Positions 9,005-17,820 of a DNA stretch of 64,000 nucleotides are shown here, piece after piece (the stretch's first letter is position 1; each line of letters starts with the position of its first letter). The notes beneath the pieces are model-generated. The model saw only the letters and a list, made by a program, of their open reading frames with translations. It was not told where the DNA came from and made no database searches. Source of the stretch: Geothermovivens sp964644845 (GTDB lineage Bacteria > Zhuqueibacterota > Zhuqueibacteria > Oleimicrobiales > Geothermoviventaceae); the NCBI GenBank assembly GCA_964644845.1, contig CAZXXS010000041.1, positions 18,499 to 82,498 of the forward strand, written 5' to 3'. The position numbers and the translations under genes were made by a program.

Positions 9005-10387
9005 TCACGCGTAGCCCAGGTTGCGGAAGATCTCCAGCCCGGTCCTCACACGTGCAAGCCGCTGTCTTAACCCCGTCGGACTCTTGAACAGCTCCGCAAC
9101 TGCTCTGGGTACTTGGGACGCGCTGAGGTAGAAGCGAACGTAGGCTTCCCGAAGAAGTCCTTGGATTTCCTTCGCGGACAGGTAAGGGTGTTTGAACACC
9201 AGGTGCAAACCGTCGTAAAGATCCCAATTCCTCGTGGTCAGCCTCCTAAGGGACTCCAGGTACTGGAACAGACGCGACCCAGGGTAAGGAGTCAAAATCG
9301 AGAATTGACACGTTTCCGGCCGTAGCCTCCGCGCCACGCGGATCGTCTGCCGGATCATTTCCTTGGTTTCGTGCAGTTCCCCAAGGATGAAACTGCCGTA
9401 CACCCGGATGCCGTACCTGCGCAGAAGACGGACAGCTTGCCGCTGTTGCTCGAGGGTGATCTTCTTCGCAAAATGATCCAGGGTGGCCTGGTTACCGCTC
9501 TCCAGGCCCAGAAAAACCGTGCGCGCACCTGCCAACGCCATCCGACGAACCATGTCCGGGTGTCTCACCAGCGAATCCACCCGCGAGAAACACCACCAGC
9601 GGATATCCCAGTGGCGCGCCAGGATTTCGTCGCAGAAATCAACTGTTCTGCGGTAGCTGAGGGTGAAAACGTCGTCCACGAAGAGGAAGGAGGTGTAGCC
9701 GCGCTGCTGCAGAATCTGCAGCTCGGCGAGCACGGAGTCCAGCGAGCGTGTTCGCCAACGAAGTCCTGCGAAACGCGTCGCCGCGCAAAAGTAGCAGTCG
9801 TAAGGGCAACCCCGCGACGTCACCAGCGAAGCAACCGGACGGCCATCGAACGTGGACAGGTAGCGGCCCTGGGGAAAAGCGGATCGATCCGGAAACGGCA
9901 GTGAATCCAGATCCTCGATCAGGTAGGCCGGTGGATTACGCCGCAGTGCCCCTCCTCGCTGGTAGGTAAGACCACGCACGTGTTCCAGCGAAGTCCCGTG
10001 CTCCAGGGCGTCAACGAGTTGCACCAGGGCTTCTTCGCCCTCGCCCCGGATCACGAAGTCTGCGGCCTCGCGCTCGAAGGGTTCAGCATCCAGAAACGTA
10101 GGATGGTAACCACCGAAAACAACCAGCGTTCCGGCTCTTCGAGCCAGGCGCCCCAGCTCCACTGCACGATTGAACCGGGGCGTGTCAGTAGAAATCCCCA
10201 CCAGGTCGTACTTGCCGAAAGGGATCTCGTCGGGAGCAAGATTTTCGACCTGCAAATCAACGGCGTCGGCTTCGTGGCCAGCCGCTTTCAAAGAGGCCGC
10301 CAGGTACGCCAGTCCAAGTGGAAGCAGATTCAGTCCGAGCTGTCCGTAGGTGTTCTGGGCTGGCGGGTTGATCAGAAGCACGCGCAT
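9005..10387 (-). CDS. B12-binding-domain radical SAM protein
   Basis: A 460-residue enzyme with the N-terminal cobalamin-binding fold (MRVLLINPP, GLAYLAASLKAAGH, VVFGGYHPT, VIRGEGE) over residues 1-130. A radical SAM core follows with CPYDCYFC (Cys194, Cys198, Cys201). The order and length are those of the large B12-radical SAM methylase/cyclase family (COG1032). The B12-contacting His is uncertain: the DxHxxG motif is not evident, as in many members. The start ATG follows GGGGAGG. It is the first gene of a two-gene operon with the SPASM-like radical SAM protein. Substrate unknown. Confidence 0.9.
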   Translation of the reverse strand: MRVLLINPPAQNTYGQLGLNLLPLGLAYLAASLKAAGHEADAVDLQVENLAPDEIPFGKYDLVGISTDTPRFNRAVELGRLARRAGTLVVFGGYHPTFLDAEPFEREAADFVIRGEGEEALVQLVDALEHGTSLEHVRGLTYQRGGALRRNPPAYLIEDLDSLPFPDRSAFPQGRYLSTFDGRPVASLVTSRGCPYDCYFCAATRFAGLRWRTRSLDSVLAELQILQQRGYTSFLFVDDVFTLSYRRTVDFCDEILARHWDIRWWCFSRVDSLVRHPDMVRRMALAGARTVFLGLESGNQATLDHFAKKITLEQQRQAVRLLRRYGIRVYGSFILGELHETKEMIRQTIRVARRLRPETCQFSILTPYPGSRLFQYLESLRRLTTRNWDLYDGLHLVFKHPYLSAKEIQGLLREAYVRFYLSASQVPRAVAELFKSPTGLRQRLARVRTGLEIFRNLGYA

Positions 10388-11350
10388 CTGAACCTCCCCG
10401 CCTCACGCCGCGGCGCCGCCCGCAGCGCTCGGTGACTTTGTTAGCCAGACACCTCTCGCACTGTCGACCCCGTGCGCAAACGCCCGATTTGACGCTCGAA
10501 TAACTTGTTGTCCTCTGTTCTAAATCGCAACGGTTTCGAAATGTTCCGGGTTGAGACATTTTCTTGCAGCACACATGCGATTCCGCCGCCAGCCGCCCCC
10601 CCTGCCACTGCTGGCCACCGCAACCGTACCCGCGAAAGCGCATGGTACGGTCCGGGGGTTCCCCTTGCTGGCGCGATAACCGCTGGCTACGCAGGAGTAG
10701 GCCTGCTGTCACAGGCAACCCCGCTCTCAATCCACGCCAAGGTTCAAGGAGCGCCCCTCGTCTCCGCCGGGGCCCTGCGCCGCTGCAGGCAGTCCGGAAA
10801 GGTCACCTCTTTTCTTGCTCAAGGAGGCTAAGTCGTTACACGGGTAAAGCCAGACTGTCGGAAACGGCTCAGGCCCCCTCACGGTTGCCGTCCCTGTGGC
10901 GTTTCTGCGGGTACTCCTGCAGGTGCACTTTCCGGAGACTCCGTCCAACTCTCCGGTGGGTTCAACTTGCGCCCCCTCTGTCAGCCAAAGGCCCCCGCAA
11001 CAAAGTGGGGCGTCCCGCAAGCCATCCGGACCTTTCTCCAACCAGAGGAGCGACGGGAAAAGCACTTGATGCAGCGCCCCCGGCGAATCTCTTGTCGGTT
11101 TCTCTTGCCACGAGTCCCCGAACCAGCCGGGATCTCGCAAGCCGGTTCCGGTCTGAATCAGGGCCTCAGCGCCTGTTTTCAGAGTTTTCAAACCCAGGGT
11201 CGCCTGCGAGAGCCTTTCGCCGCAGGGCCTCTTTTCTTTGGCAGTCTCTACTGTTCGCACAACCGGCGAGGCCCACGCACCGCCTGGTGGGCGGTCGACA
11301 TCAGCCAGGCCGGACCCTCAGCGGAGGCGGCGCTGGCCGGCGCCGCCCTT
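10388..11350. other. Long intergenic region without a supported gene
   Basis: Nearly 1 kb lies between the start of the radical SAM operon and the end of the KaiC-associated operon. Open frames are present on both strands but overlap each other, lack ribosome-binding sites and have the Arg/Pro/Ser composition of non-coding DNA. The hairpin ACCGCC/GGCGGT near 11280-11297 might end the KaiC operon on the - strand, but no T-run follows it. Confidence 0.45.
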
Positions 11351-11722
11351 TCACGAACTGCTTTCGCTCTTGAGGGCCTGGTAAGCCAGCTTCGCCAGTC
11401 CTCCCGCCACGTGGGCTCGCGTCGACTCATTCTCCGGCGTTTCGCCTTCCAGTCGCTTCTGGACGTTTTCCGTGCTGGCCCCCAGGATCAAACGCGTCCC
11501 GTTTGTACTCAACCCGAGAAACTGAGCGATCTCCTCCGTCGTTTTGTGGGCCTCTTCCCGTAACACCACGGCGTAGGCAGCTTCCATCAAACTCGGCAAC
11601 CAGGTCAACCGCCTGTGTTCCACCAGACCGCGTGGTCCCCCGACCAGTTCGATCGCCTTCAGGAAAACCTGCAGTGCGCGCTCGTCCACGTCCACAACCT
11701 GAGGTGCGACCTCCTGCACCAT
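11351..11722 (-). CDS. Small KaiC-associated helix-turn-helix protein
   Basis: A 123-residue protein with an N-terminal helical part and a helix-turn-helix-like segment around residues 60-85 (TTEEIAQFLGLSTNGTRLI), then an acidic-to-basic tail. From memory it fits the domain that regularly lies next to KaiC-domain ATPases (TIGR03879, near_KaiC_dom), though no search was run. The ATG is preceded by AAAGGAGGTGG, one of the strongest ribosome-binding sites here. It lies 76 bases downstream of the KaiC-like ATPase on the same strand. A regulatory partnership with that ATPase is inferred from this pairing; DNA binding is possible but not shown. Confidence 0.75.
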   Translation of the reverse strand: MVQEVAPQVVDVDERALQVFLKAIELVGGPRGLVEHRRLTWLPSLMEAAYAVVLREEAHKTTEEIAQFLGLSTNGTRLILGASTENVQKRLEGETPENESTRAHVAGGLAKLAYQALKSESSS

Positions 11723-11798
11723 TCTCCCACCTCCTTTCGAGAGTGTGGTCGTCGACTGCTTTCAGCCAGCGGCAACACCAAACAAAGCCGCATTCCTT

Positions 11799-12671
11799 TC
11801 ACTGCAGTTCACTCAGTTTCGGCCCGATCCGTACCAACCCCGTCTCGGTGATCTCGAAGACGTGCGTGCTCGTGTCGTGACCACAGAGACGGCAGCCATC
11901 GATTCGAAAAAGCCGTACTGTCTCGCCAATCGGCACGCCGTAGATTTTGGCCTGCTGGGCGCTGGTAATCGTCTGCTTGGCCAACACCAAGCTGCCGTCC
12001 AGCACGTGACCAACCGCGTACCCGCCAGCGGCCTCTGCGGTCAACGCCTCGTGCCCGCTGCGCTTCTGCGACACCAGCAGCGCCGTCTGGTGCCACTTTT
12101 TCAAAAACGTGAACACGGGCCGTACGATGTCGCGCGCCAGCATCTCCCTGGCTTCGTACAACCCCGTGAGTGAATCGATCACTACCGCCTTCGCTTTGTA
12201 CGTCTTGATCGCGAACGCCAGCGTGTTGAACAGCGTCGGCAGGTCGCTGGCCAGTACGGGGTGAGAAGCGCCATCCACGAGGACAATCTTCTCCTCCACC
12301 GCAGCGAAATCCACACCCATTGCCTGGGCACGTTGCCGCAAGCCCATTGCCGCAAAGGGTCCCGGGCTCTCGATCGTCACGAACACGCAGGCTTCGCCCC
12401 GCCGAGCCCGCTCGATGGCAAATTGCTCCACGAGCAGACTCTTGCCGGTGTCTGCCACCCCCGTAACCTGCAGAACCGCGTATCTGGGAACCCCACCGAG
12501 CGGCACTCGTTTGGCAGCATCGCCCTCCCAAACCGTCGTGAAGAAAAGATCGTCCAAACCCTCTACGCCCGTGGGAACACCTTCCAGCTTCGGGACTTTA
12601 TCCGCGAGCTCAGCAATCGTGGCAATGCCTTCCAGCAGAGGTCCTTTATCCGTCGTAGCCGGTCCCGACAT
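11799..12671 (-). CDS. Single-domain KaiC-like RecA-superfamily ATPase
   Basis: A 290-residue ATPase with one KaiC/RecA domain. Walker A is GVADTGKS at residues 71-78, the Walker B-type strand is AVVIDSLTG, and VSQKRSGHE and GGYAVGHVLDGS follow. The C-terminus carries CRLCGHDTSTH, a CxxC...H pattern that could bind zinc. The true clock protein KaiC has two such domains. The sequence agrees with my memory of the AF_0795-type family (TIGR03878), described as sporadic and limited to thermophiles. The start ATG follows AAAAGGAGGG. It is transcribed with the small helix-turn-helix protein downstream. The physiological signal it handles is unknown. Confidence 0.88.
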   Translation of the reverse strand: MSGPATTDKGPLLEGIATIAELADKVPKLEGVPTGVEGLDDLFFTTVWEGDAAKRVPLGGVPRYAVLQVTGVADTGKSLLVEQFAIERARRGEACVFVTIESPGPFAAMGLRQRAQAMGVDFAAVEEKIVLVDGASHPVLASDLPTLFNTLAFAIKTYKAKAVVIDSLTGLYEAREMLARDIVRPVFTFLKKWHQTALLVSQKRSGHEALTAEAAGGYAVGHVLDGSLVLAKQTITSAQQAKIYGVPIGETVRLFRIDGCRLCGHDTSTHVFEITETGLVRIGPKLSELQ

Positions 12672-12740
12672 CGACCAACCCTCCTTTTCTTACAGAATCG
12701 ACACATTTTCCGCGCTTTTTGACGCTCAATCGCAACTTTG

Positions 12741-12789
12741 GGTTCCAGGAGTTCCGCCCTAAAAAAAACGGAACCCGCCACGGCGGGTT
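12741..12789 (-). terminator. Terminator or attenuator upstream of the KaiC operon
   Basis: Read on the - strand, AACCCGCC pairs with GGCGGGTT (12789-12772), followed by CCG and eight U residues (12768-12761). The CGGAAC/GTTCCG pair (12774-12769 with 12756-12751) could form a second hairpin that uses bases of the first and loops out the U-run. It may simply block antisense transcription from the TetR side, or act as a conditional leader if the KaiC promoter lies upstream. Confidence 0.6.
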
Positions 12790-12847
12790 GACGTAGTAAC
12801 AGTCGGACAATTCGACCAATTTGGACAAAAAGTCGAGAGCCCAAATC

Positions 12848-13480
12848 ATGTCTGCAATCACGGCAAAACGTACCGATCGCAAGCGAGCCATTCTTCAGGC
12901 AGCACGGAGCCTGTTTGCCCACTTCGGCCCGCGCAAAGTCACGATGGCCGACATTGCTCAAAAAGCGCACCTGGCGAAAGCTACCCTGTACTACTACTTC
13001 AAGAGCCGAGAGGACATCCTGCGCGAAATCATTCGCAACGAGGGTGCGGAGCTGTGGCAGCGCGTGAATGAGGCCGTCGCCAGGGAGCGGGACCCCGTGG
13101 CCAAACTCAAGGCTTACGTGCACACGCGTTTCCGCGCCATCGAGGAGCTCAGCGTCTACTACTCCTCGCTGACCGAGGACTACCTGCGCAACTACGAGTT
13201 CATTGAGACAGAAAGGCGTACGTACACGGAACTGGAACTCAAGACCATCGAGGCGATTCTCCGGGAGGGCGTCCAGCAGGGTGTTTTCGAAATCGCGAAT
13301 CCCCGTCTGGCGGCTTTCGCCGTCACCATGGCCATGAAAGGTCTGGAGTATCCCCTCATCGTGGAAAAAGGGGTCGAGGTCGACGGGCAGCACCTCGGGA
13401 TGGAAGAGGCGTTGGACATGATGCTTGACCTTCTGCTGAAAGGGATTTTGAAGAACACCCGCACGCGCAGCGACTCCTGA
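12848..13480 (+). CDS. TetR/AcrR-family transcriptional regulator
   Basis: A regulator of about 210 residues. The N-terminal TetR DNA-binding domain is clear: RKRAILQAARSLFAHFG, then VTMADIAQKAHLAKATLYYYF, the standard helix-turn-helix with its TLYYYF end. The C-terminal ligand domain is helical, ending in a segment like those of fatty-acid or lipid-sensing members (not diagnostic). ATG 12848 is chosen; an in-frame TTG at 12821 would add nine residues, and neither has a strong ribosome-binding site. The upstream DNA holds CCAATTTGG (12816-12824) and GTCG...CGAC (12801-12815), candidate operator half-sites. It precedes an exporter unit on the same strand and probably controls it. Confidence 0.9.
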   Translation: MSAITAKRTDRKRAILQAARSLFAHFGPRKVTMADIAQKAHLAKATLYYYFKSREDILREIIRNEGAELWQRVNEAVARERDPVAKLKAYVHTRFRAIEELSVYYSSLTEDYLRNYEFIETERRTYTELELKTIEAILREGVQQGVFEIANPRLAAFAVTMAMKGLEYPLIVEKGVEVDGQHLGMEEALDMMLDLLLKGILKNTRTRSDS

Positions 13481-13714
13481 AAACCCAGTCCACATTTTTC
13501 GTTTTCACTCGAGTCACGTCCACTGGCTGGCGCTCGGGTTTCACCGGTTCGGGCCGGCTTCCTTGCCCTTGACCGCACGTGGTAAAGACATGTGACGTCA
13601 TCGGCGCCTCTTGCCGATGTGGAACGGGCGTCGCTTTTCACACAGCAACGTTGCGCGGCGTGTCAGGCTAAGAATTCTTGCCCTTTCGCTTACTCTGGAC
13701 CAGAGAGGTGAAGC

Positions 13715-16615
13715 ATGGCAGACCTGAGCAGGAAAATTGCGGGAGCTCGCACTCCCATTCTCACCGCGGTTCTGCTGGCAACCGTAGTGGCCGCTTACTT
13801 CGCCCGGAAGGTCACAGTAAACACCGACCTGGTGGCATTCCTGCCGAAGAACAACCCGCATGTGCGTCTATTCGAAGAGGCTGGCAGGACATTCGGAGGC
13901 AACTACCTGGCCATCGTCGGTTTGGAAGCCGACGATGTGTTCACCGTGGGTGTTCTGACGACCGTGGATCAACTGACGCGGGCTTTTCAGCGTATTCCGG
14001 GCGTTTCGAGCGTCACCAGCCTGGCCAACGTCATCGACTTCAAAGAGACCGAGTGGGGAGTAGAGGTTGCGAAGCTACTCGAAAACGGAAAGATTCCCAC
14101 CGCGTCACAGGATCTGCGTCATCTCAAGGAGTACGTGCTCAGCCGCTCCCTGTACCGCGACAAGCTGGTCTCCCACGACGCTCGTGTAACCCTCATCGTT
14201 GCCCGGCTACGTGACGACGCAGACCGAATGGAAATTGCCAAGCAGTTGCGGCTGCAGTCCAAAGCCATCGTGGGCGATCGCTACAGGCTTTACTTCGCCG
14301 GTTTGCCTTTCGAAATGGAGTTCATGGGTCGTCTGATCTTCGTCGACCTCTTGCGCCTCACCCCCATTGCAGCCCTGCTCATCGTGCTGATCCTTTACCT
14401 CGCTTTCCGAACCTCGCGCGGCGTGATCTTGCCATTCACCACTGTCGTGGTTTCCACAATCTGGGTCCTGGGCTTCATGGGGATGATGGGCATCCCGTTG
14501 TCCCTTGTCTCGGCTGCCACGCCTGTGCTGATCCTCGCCGTCGGCTCGGCGTACGGCATCCACATGCTCAAACGCTACGAAGAGGAGAGCCGTTTGAGCG
14601 CCAGCTCCGAACAGGCCACCGTGCGGGCTCTGCAAACCATCGGTCTTCCAATCGCCCTTGCCGCCGTCACCACGCTCGTGGGTTTCCTCACACTGCTCAG
14701 CTCCCAGCTCGTGATCATCCGTCACTTTGGCCTTGTTACCGGACTGGGTGTCGTCTTCGCCCTGCTGGTAGCCACCACGTTCGTCCCTGCGGTGCTGGCT
14801 CACATGCCGCTCCCAGCAAAACGGCGTTCACCGAAGCGGAGCGAAAGTGCCAACTGGCGCTGGCTTGCCCAGGCCCTGCCCAATCACGTTCTCGCCCATC
14901 CGGGCCGGTGGGTAGCAGCAGCCTCCGTGTTGAGTCTGGTCGCAATCCTCGGCATCCCGAGGATCACCCGGGAGGTAAACATCTCGGAGTACTTCAAGCC
15001 CAATTCGGAAGTCCGGGTTTCGGAGAAAATGATGGAGGACCGCTTCGGCGGCTCCTACCCTGCCCAAATTGTCGTCCACGGTGACGCGAAGGATCCCGCT
15101 ACACTGCAACTCATGCGGCAAATCGAGCGCCGGCTCAGTGCCACGCCCTGGCTTACCAACCCCGAGTCCGTCGCCGACCTCATTTGTGAAATGAACCGAG
15201 TGATGAACAACCGCTACGTCGTTCCAGACACGCGACAGGGCGTGGGCAACTTGTGGTTCCTGCTCGAAGGGCAGGATGTCATGAACCAGTACGTCGCCGA
15301 CGGCAACACCCAGGCGCAAATTCAGCTCCGTATTCGTTCAATGGACACCGGCGTCATCCTTCGCAGCGTCAACTACATTGATCACTACCTAAGTACACTC
15401 CCGGACACGCTGGTAACCGTGTCCATGGACAGCCTTCCCAGCGAAGTGCAGGCACTGGCGGACCGCTACGCAGTGAACGCAGCAGTGCAGGCGGTCAAGC
15501 TCGAACTCACTCGCCGCGGAATGTCAGAACCCGACACGGCTCTCTTGCGCCAGCTGTTCACGCAGGCTCTCCAATCGCGTCGCACCCCGGCTGTGTCTCC
15601 GCGGTTCGCTGGGCCAATCGCACGGGCGCTCGTGGCGTTTTTGCGCTCCGACGAATCCGATCTGCCCGTCAGTTCGCCAGTTGTAGCCCAACGCCTCACC
15701 CAAGTCTTCACGCGAGCTCTGGTACAAGGAAAACTGCGCTCTCGACGGGACGTTGCCGCCCTCCTCAAGGTGGCCGTCCCCTCCGCCCGACGCGCCGACC
15801 AGGGCACCCTGCAGGGTGTCGCCGAACAACTCTGGTACACAGTTCGGGACCGCCGCAAAGATCTTCAGACCGAGGCACTGCTCGACACCCTCTGGACCAG
15901 GCTTCCGACCACGCTACCACGAACCACCGATCTCCGCCGTGACCTTAAAGCCGCCGTCTGGGTCCTTAATCGCGATCGTCTCGTCGTTCCGAACTCGACA
16001 TTCCGTGCCTGGCACAGCGCCGCACCGGTGGCAGCCTGCTCACGTACCTCTGTACGCCTCGTTCATGCCGGCCTCGGACCCATTTTTCGCGAGTTGGACG
16101 CCAAACTGCTCCGCAGTCAGTTGGTGAGCCTCGGTCTGGCTCTGGCCTTCGTACTGATTCTGTTGGCTGTTCAGTTCCGCTCACTGAAGTTCGGGCTCAT
16201 CGGCGTTTCTCCCCTGGTCCTTACGCTGTTGGTGAATTTCGGCGTCATGGGCTACGCCCACATTCCGCTCGACGACGCCACGCTGATGATCGCACCGCTC
16301 GCCATCGGGATTGGCGTGGACTACGCCATCCATTTCACCTCCCGGTTCCGCCGCGAATTGTCCCAGCACGCCAACGTGGCCGACGCCTTGCTCGAAACGT
16401 ACCAGACCACGGGCGTCGCCATCTTGATCAACGCGCTCTCGGTGGGACTCGGGTTTTTGGTTCTGCTGTTTGGCGACGTCGTGCCAGTCCAGCGGTTTGG
16501 CCTGCTGGTGGCACTGGCCATGCTGGTTAGCGCCGGGGCGGCCCTCACACTTCTGCCAGCCCTGTTGCTGGTAAGCCACATGGCAAGCGCCACACCGACG
16601 GATAAACCGAGGTAG
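13715..16615 (+). CDS. RND/MMPL-family exporter (HAE3 type)
   Basis: A 966-residue inner-membrane transporter with the duplicated RND layout: one N-terminal helix, a periplasmic loop, five helices, then a second, unusually long loop (about residues 430-800) and five more helices. The second repeat has the family motif IGIGVDYAIHF, with the Asp-Tyr pair used in proton relay. The matching place in the first repeat reads AVGSAYGIHM and lacks the Asp, as I recall for many HAE3 members. Such proteins move lipids or hydrophobic compounds. The start follows AGAGAGGTG. TetR lies upstream, and a LolA-like protein and an outer-membrane barrel downstream, so an envelope lipid-export complex is inferred. 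Confidence 0.92.
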   Translation: MADLSRKIAGARTPILTAVLLATVVAAYFARKVTVNTDLVAFLPKNNPHVRLFEEAGRTFGGNYLAIVGLEADDVFTVGVLTTVDQLTRAFQRIPGVSSVTSLANVIDFKETEWGVEVAKLLENGKIPTASQDLRHLKEYVLSRSLYRDKLVSHDARVTLIVARLRDDADRMEIAKQLRLQSKAIVGDRYRLYFAGLPFEMEFMGRLIFVDLLRLTPIAALLIVLILYLAFRTSRGVILPFTTVVVSTIWVLGFMGMMGIPLSLVSAATPVLILAVGSAYGIHMLKRYEEESRLSASSEQATVRALQTIGLPIALAAVTTLVGFLTLLSSQLVIIRHFGLVTGLGVVFALLVATTFVPAVLAHMPLPAKRRSPKRSESANWRWLAQALPNHVLAHPGRWVAAASVLSLVAILGIPRITREVNISEYFKPNSEVRVSEKMMEDRFGGSYPAQIVVHGDAKDPATLQLMRQIERRLSATPWLTNPESVADLICEMNRVMNNRYVVPDTRQGVGNLWFLLEGQDVMNQYVADGNTQAQIQLRIRSMDTGVILRSVNYIDHYLSTLPDTLVTVSMDSLPSEVQALADRYAVNAAVQAVKLELTRRGMSEPDTALLRQLFTQALQSRRTPAVSPRFAGPIARALVAFLRSDESDLPVSSPVVAQRLTQVFTRALVQGKLRSRRDVAALLKVAVPSARRADQGTLQGVAEQLWYTVRDRRKDLQTEALLDTLWTRLPTTLPRTTDLRRDLKAAVWVLNRDRLVVPNSTFRAWHSAAPVAACSRTSVRLVHAGLGPIFRELDAKLLRSQLVSLGLALAFVLILLAVQFRSLKFGLIGVSPLVLTLLVNFGVMGYAHIPLDDATLMIAPLAIGIGVDYAIHFTSRFRRELSQHANVADALLETYQTTGVAILINALSVGLGFLVLLFGDVVPVQRFGLLVALAMLVSAGAALTLLPALLLVSHMASATPTDKPR

Positions 16616-16908
16616 ATGGCTGTGCCTGTACACCGCTGAGCACGAGGTTCAGTCGCTGCAAGTTTCTGCGGGCGGGTTTCCGGATTGGGCCACGGAGCCC
16701 TGCGGACCGGATGGCACGGGGCTCCACCTCGCATTAGTCTCAGGGCGCGTAGGAGCGCATTTCTCCCGAAGTGCAGCCGTGAGACGGTACGCCAGTAGCT
16801 CAAAGTGCGGACGCGCTGACGAACTCCGGTCTCGTGGCAGTCGGCGCTTCCGAACAATTCAGCCAACAATGTGCGATCCTGCTAACGCAAGATTTCGGAG
16901 GTGGTAAG

Positions 16909-17652
16909 ATGAAGCGTCACACGCAAGTTCCGGTGCTTGTTCTCCTGGCAGCTTTCACCGCAGCAGCCGCCGCGCTGGACGGCAACGCTGTTCTCAAGAA
17001 AGTCGAGGCTACACTGAACGCACCAAAAGATCGCGTTGCCACAATGAGCATGAAGCTCGTCGACAAGAATGGCAACGTCAAAAACCGGGTAGTCAAGATC
17101 TACCAGAAGGGAGACAGCAAGCGACTAATCCGCTTCCTCAAGCCGGCTGACGTGAAGGGTGTGGGGCTGCTGGTGCTGAGCGACAACGAAATGTGGCTGT
17201 ACATGCCCGCGTTTCACAAAATCCGTCGGATCGCTTCGCACACGAAGAACGAAAACTTCATGGGCACCGACTTCACCTACGACGACATGGCCCAAACCAA
17301 GTACACTGAAAAGTACACCGCCAGAATTCTACAGCAGGGCGCGGACAGCATCAAACTCGAGCTCACCCCGAAACCGGGGGCCGACGTCAACTACAGCAAG
17401 CTGGTAATGGTCGTGGATCCTTCAAACTGGGTGCCCAAACGAATCGAGTTCTTCGACAAGAGCGGTAGTTTGAAAAAGATCCTCACCAATTCCCGTGTGG
17501 CCAGGGTTGACGGCTACTGGACCGTGCAAGAAATGACCATGCAGGACGTGCAGGCCAAGCACAAAACGGTTCTGACACTCAGCGATGTGAAACACGACAC
17601 TGGCTTGGCAAGCTCGGTGTTTACCAAGCGATTCCTGCGCCGCAGCGAGTAG
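16909..17652 (+). CDS. LolA-like outer-membrane lipoprotein-sorting protein
   Basis: A 247-residue periplasmic protein. ATG 16909 is chosen because GGAGGTGG lies just upstream and the product then begins with a signal peptide (MKRHTQVPVLVLLAAF, cleaved near AAAAA/LDG); the frame continues 25 codons upstream without such features. The core has the PF17131-type pattern LSDNEMWLYMPAFHKIRRI, then MGTDFTYDDMA, and a C-terminal half-barrel. The LolA/LolB fold holds lipids in a hydrophobic cleft. Found beside MMPL exporters, this type of protein probably ferries the exported lipid across the periplasm; that role is inferred. Confidence 0.9.
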   Translation: MKRHTQVPVLVLLAAFTAAAAALDGNAVLKKVEATLNAPKDRVATMSMKLVDKNGNVKNRVVKIYQKGDSKRLIRFLKPADVKGVGLLVLSDNEMWLYMPAFHKIRRIASHTKNENFMGTDFTYDDMAQTKYTEKYTARILQQGADSIKLELTPKPGADVNYSKLVMVVDPSNWVPKRIEFFDKSGSLKKILTNSRVARVDGYWTVQEMTMQDVQAKHKTVLTLSDVKHDTGLASSVFTKRFLRRSE

Positions 17653-17820
17653 CTGTCCTTAGGCAAACACCGAATGCCTCGCGCAGTTACCTCTGGCCAA
17701 GGCTGGGCAGCCAGCCGTCCACAAAGCCGACGGCACTGACGCTGCATTCCTCTGTTCAACTTGAGCACCGGCCCAGCATCCCGTGTGGACAATTTGTGGA
17801 AAACTCGGTGGGAGGTCGTC

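Noticed and set aside
10441..11563. Several 100-270 codon open frames in the 10.4-11.4 kb gap
   Set aside because: They overlap on both strands, have no ribosome-binding sites and show Arg/Pro/Ser-rich non-coding composition.
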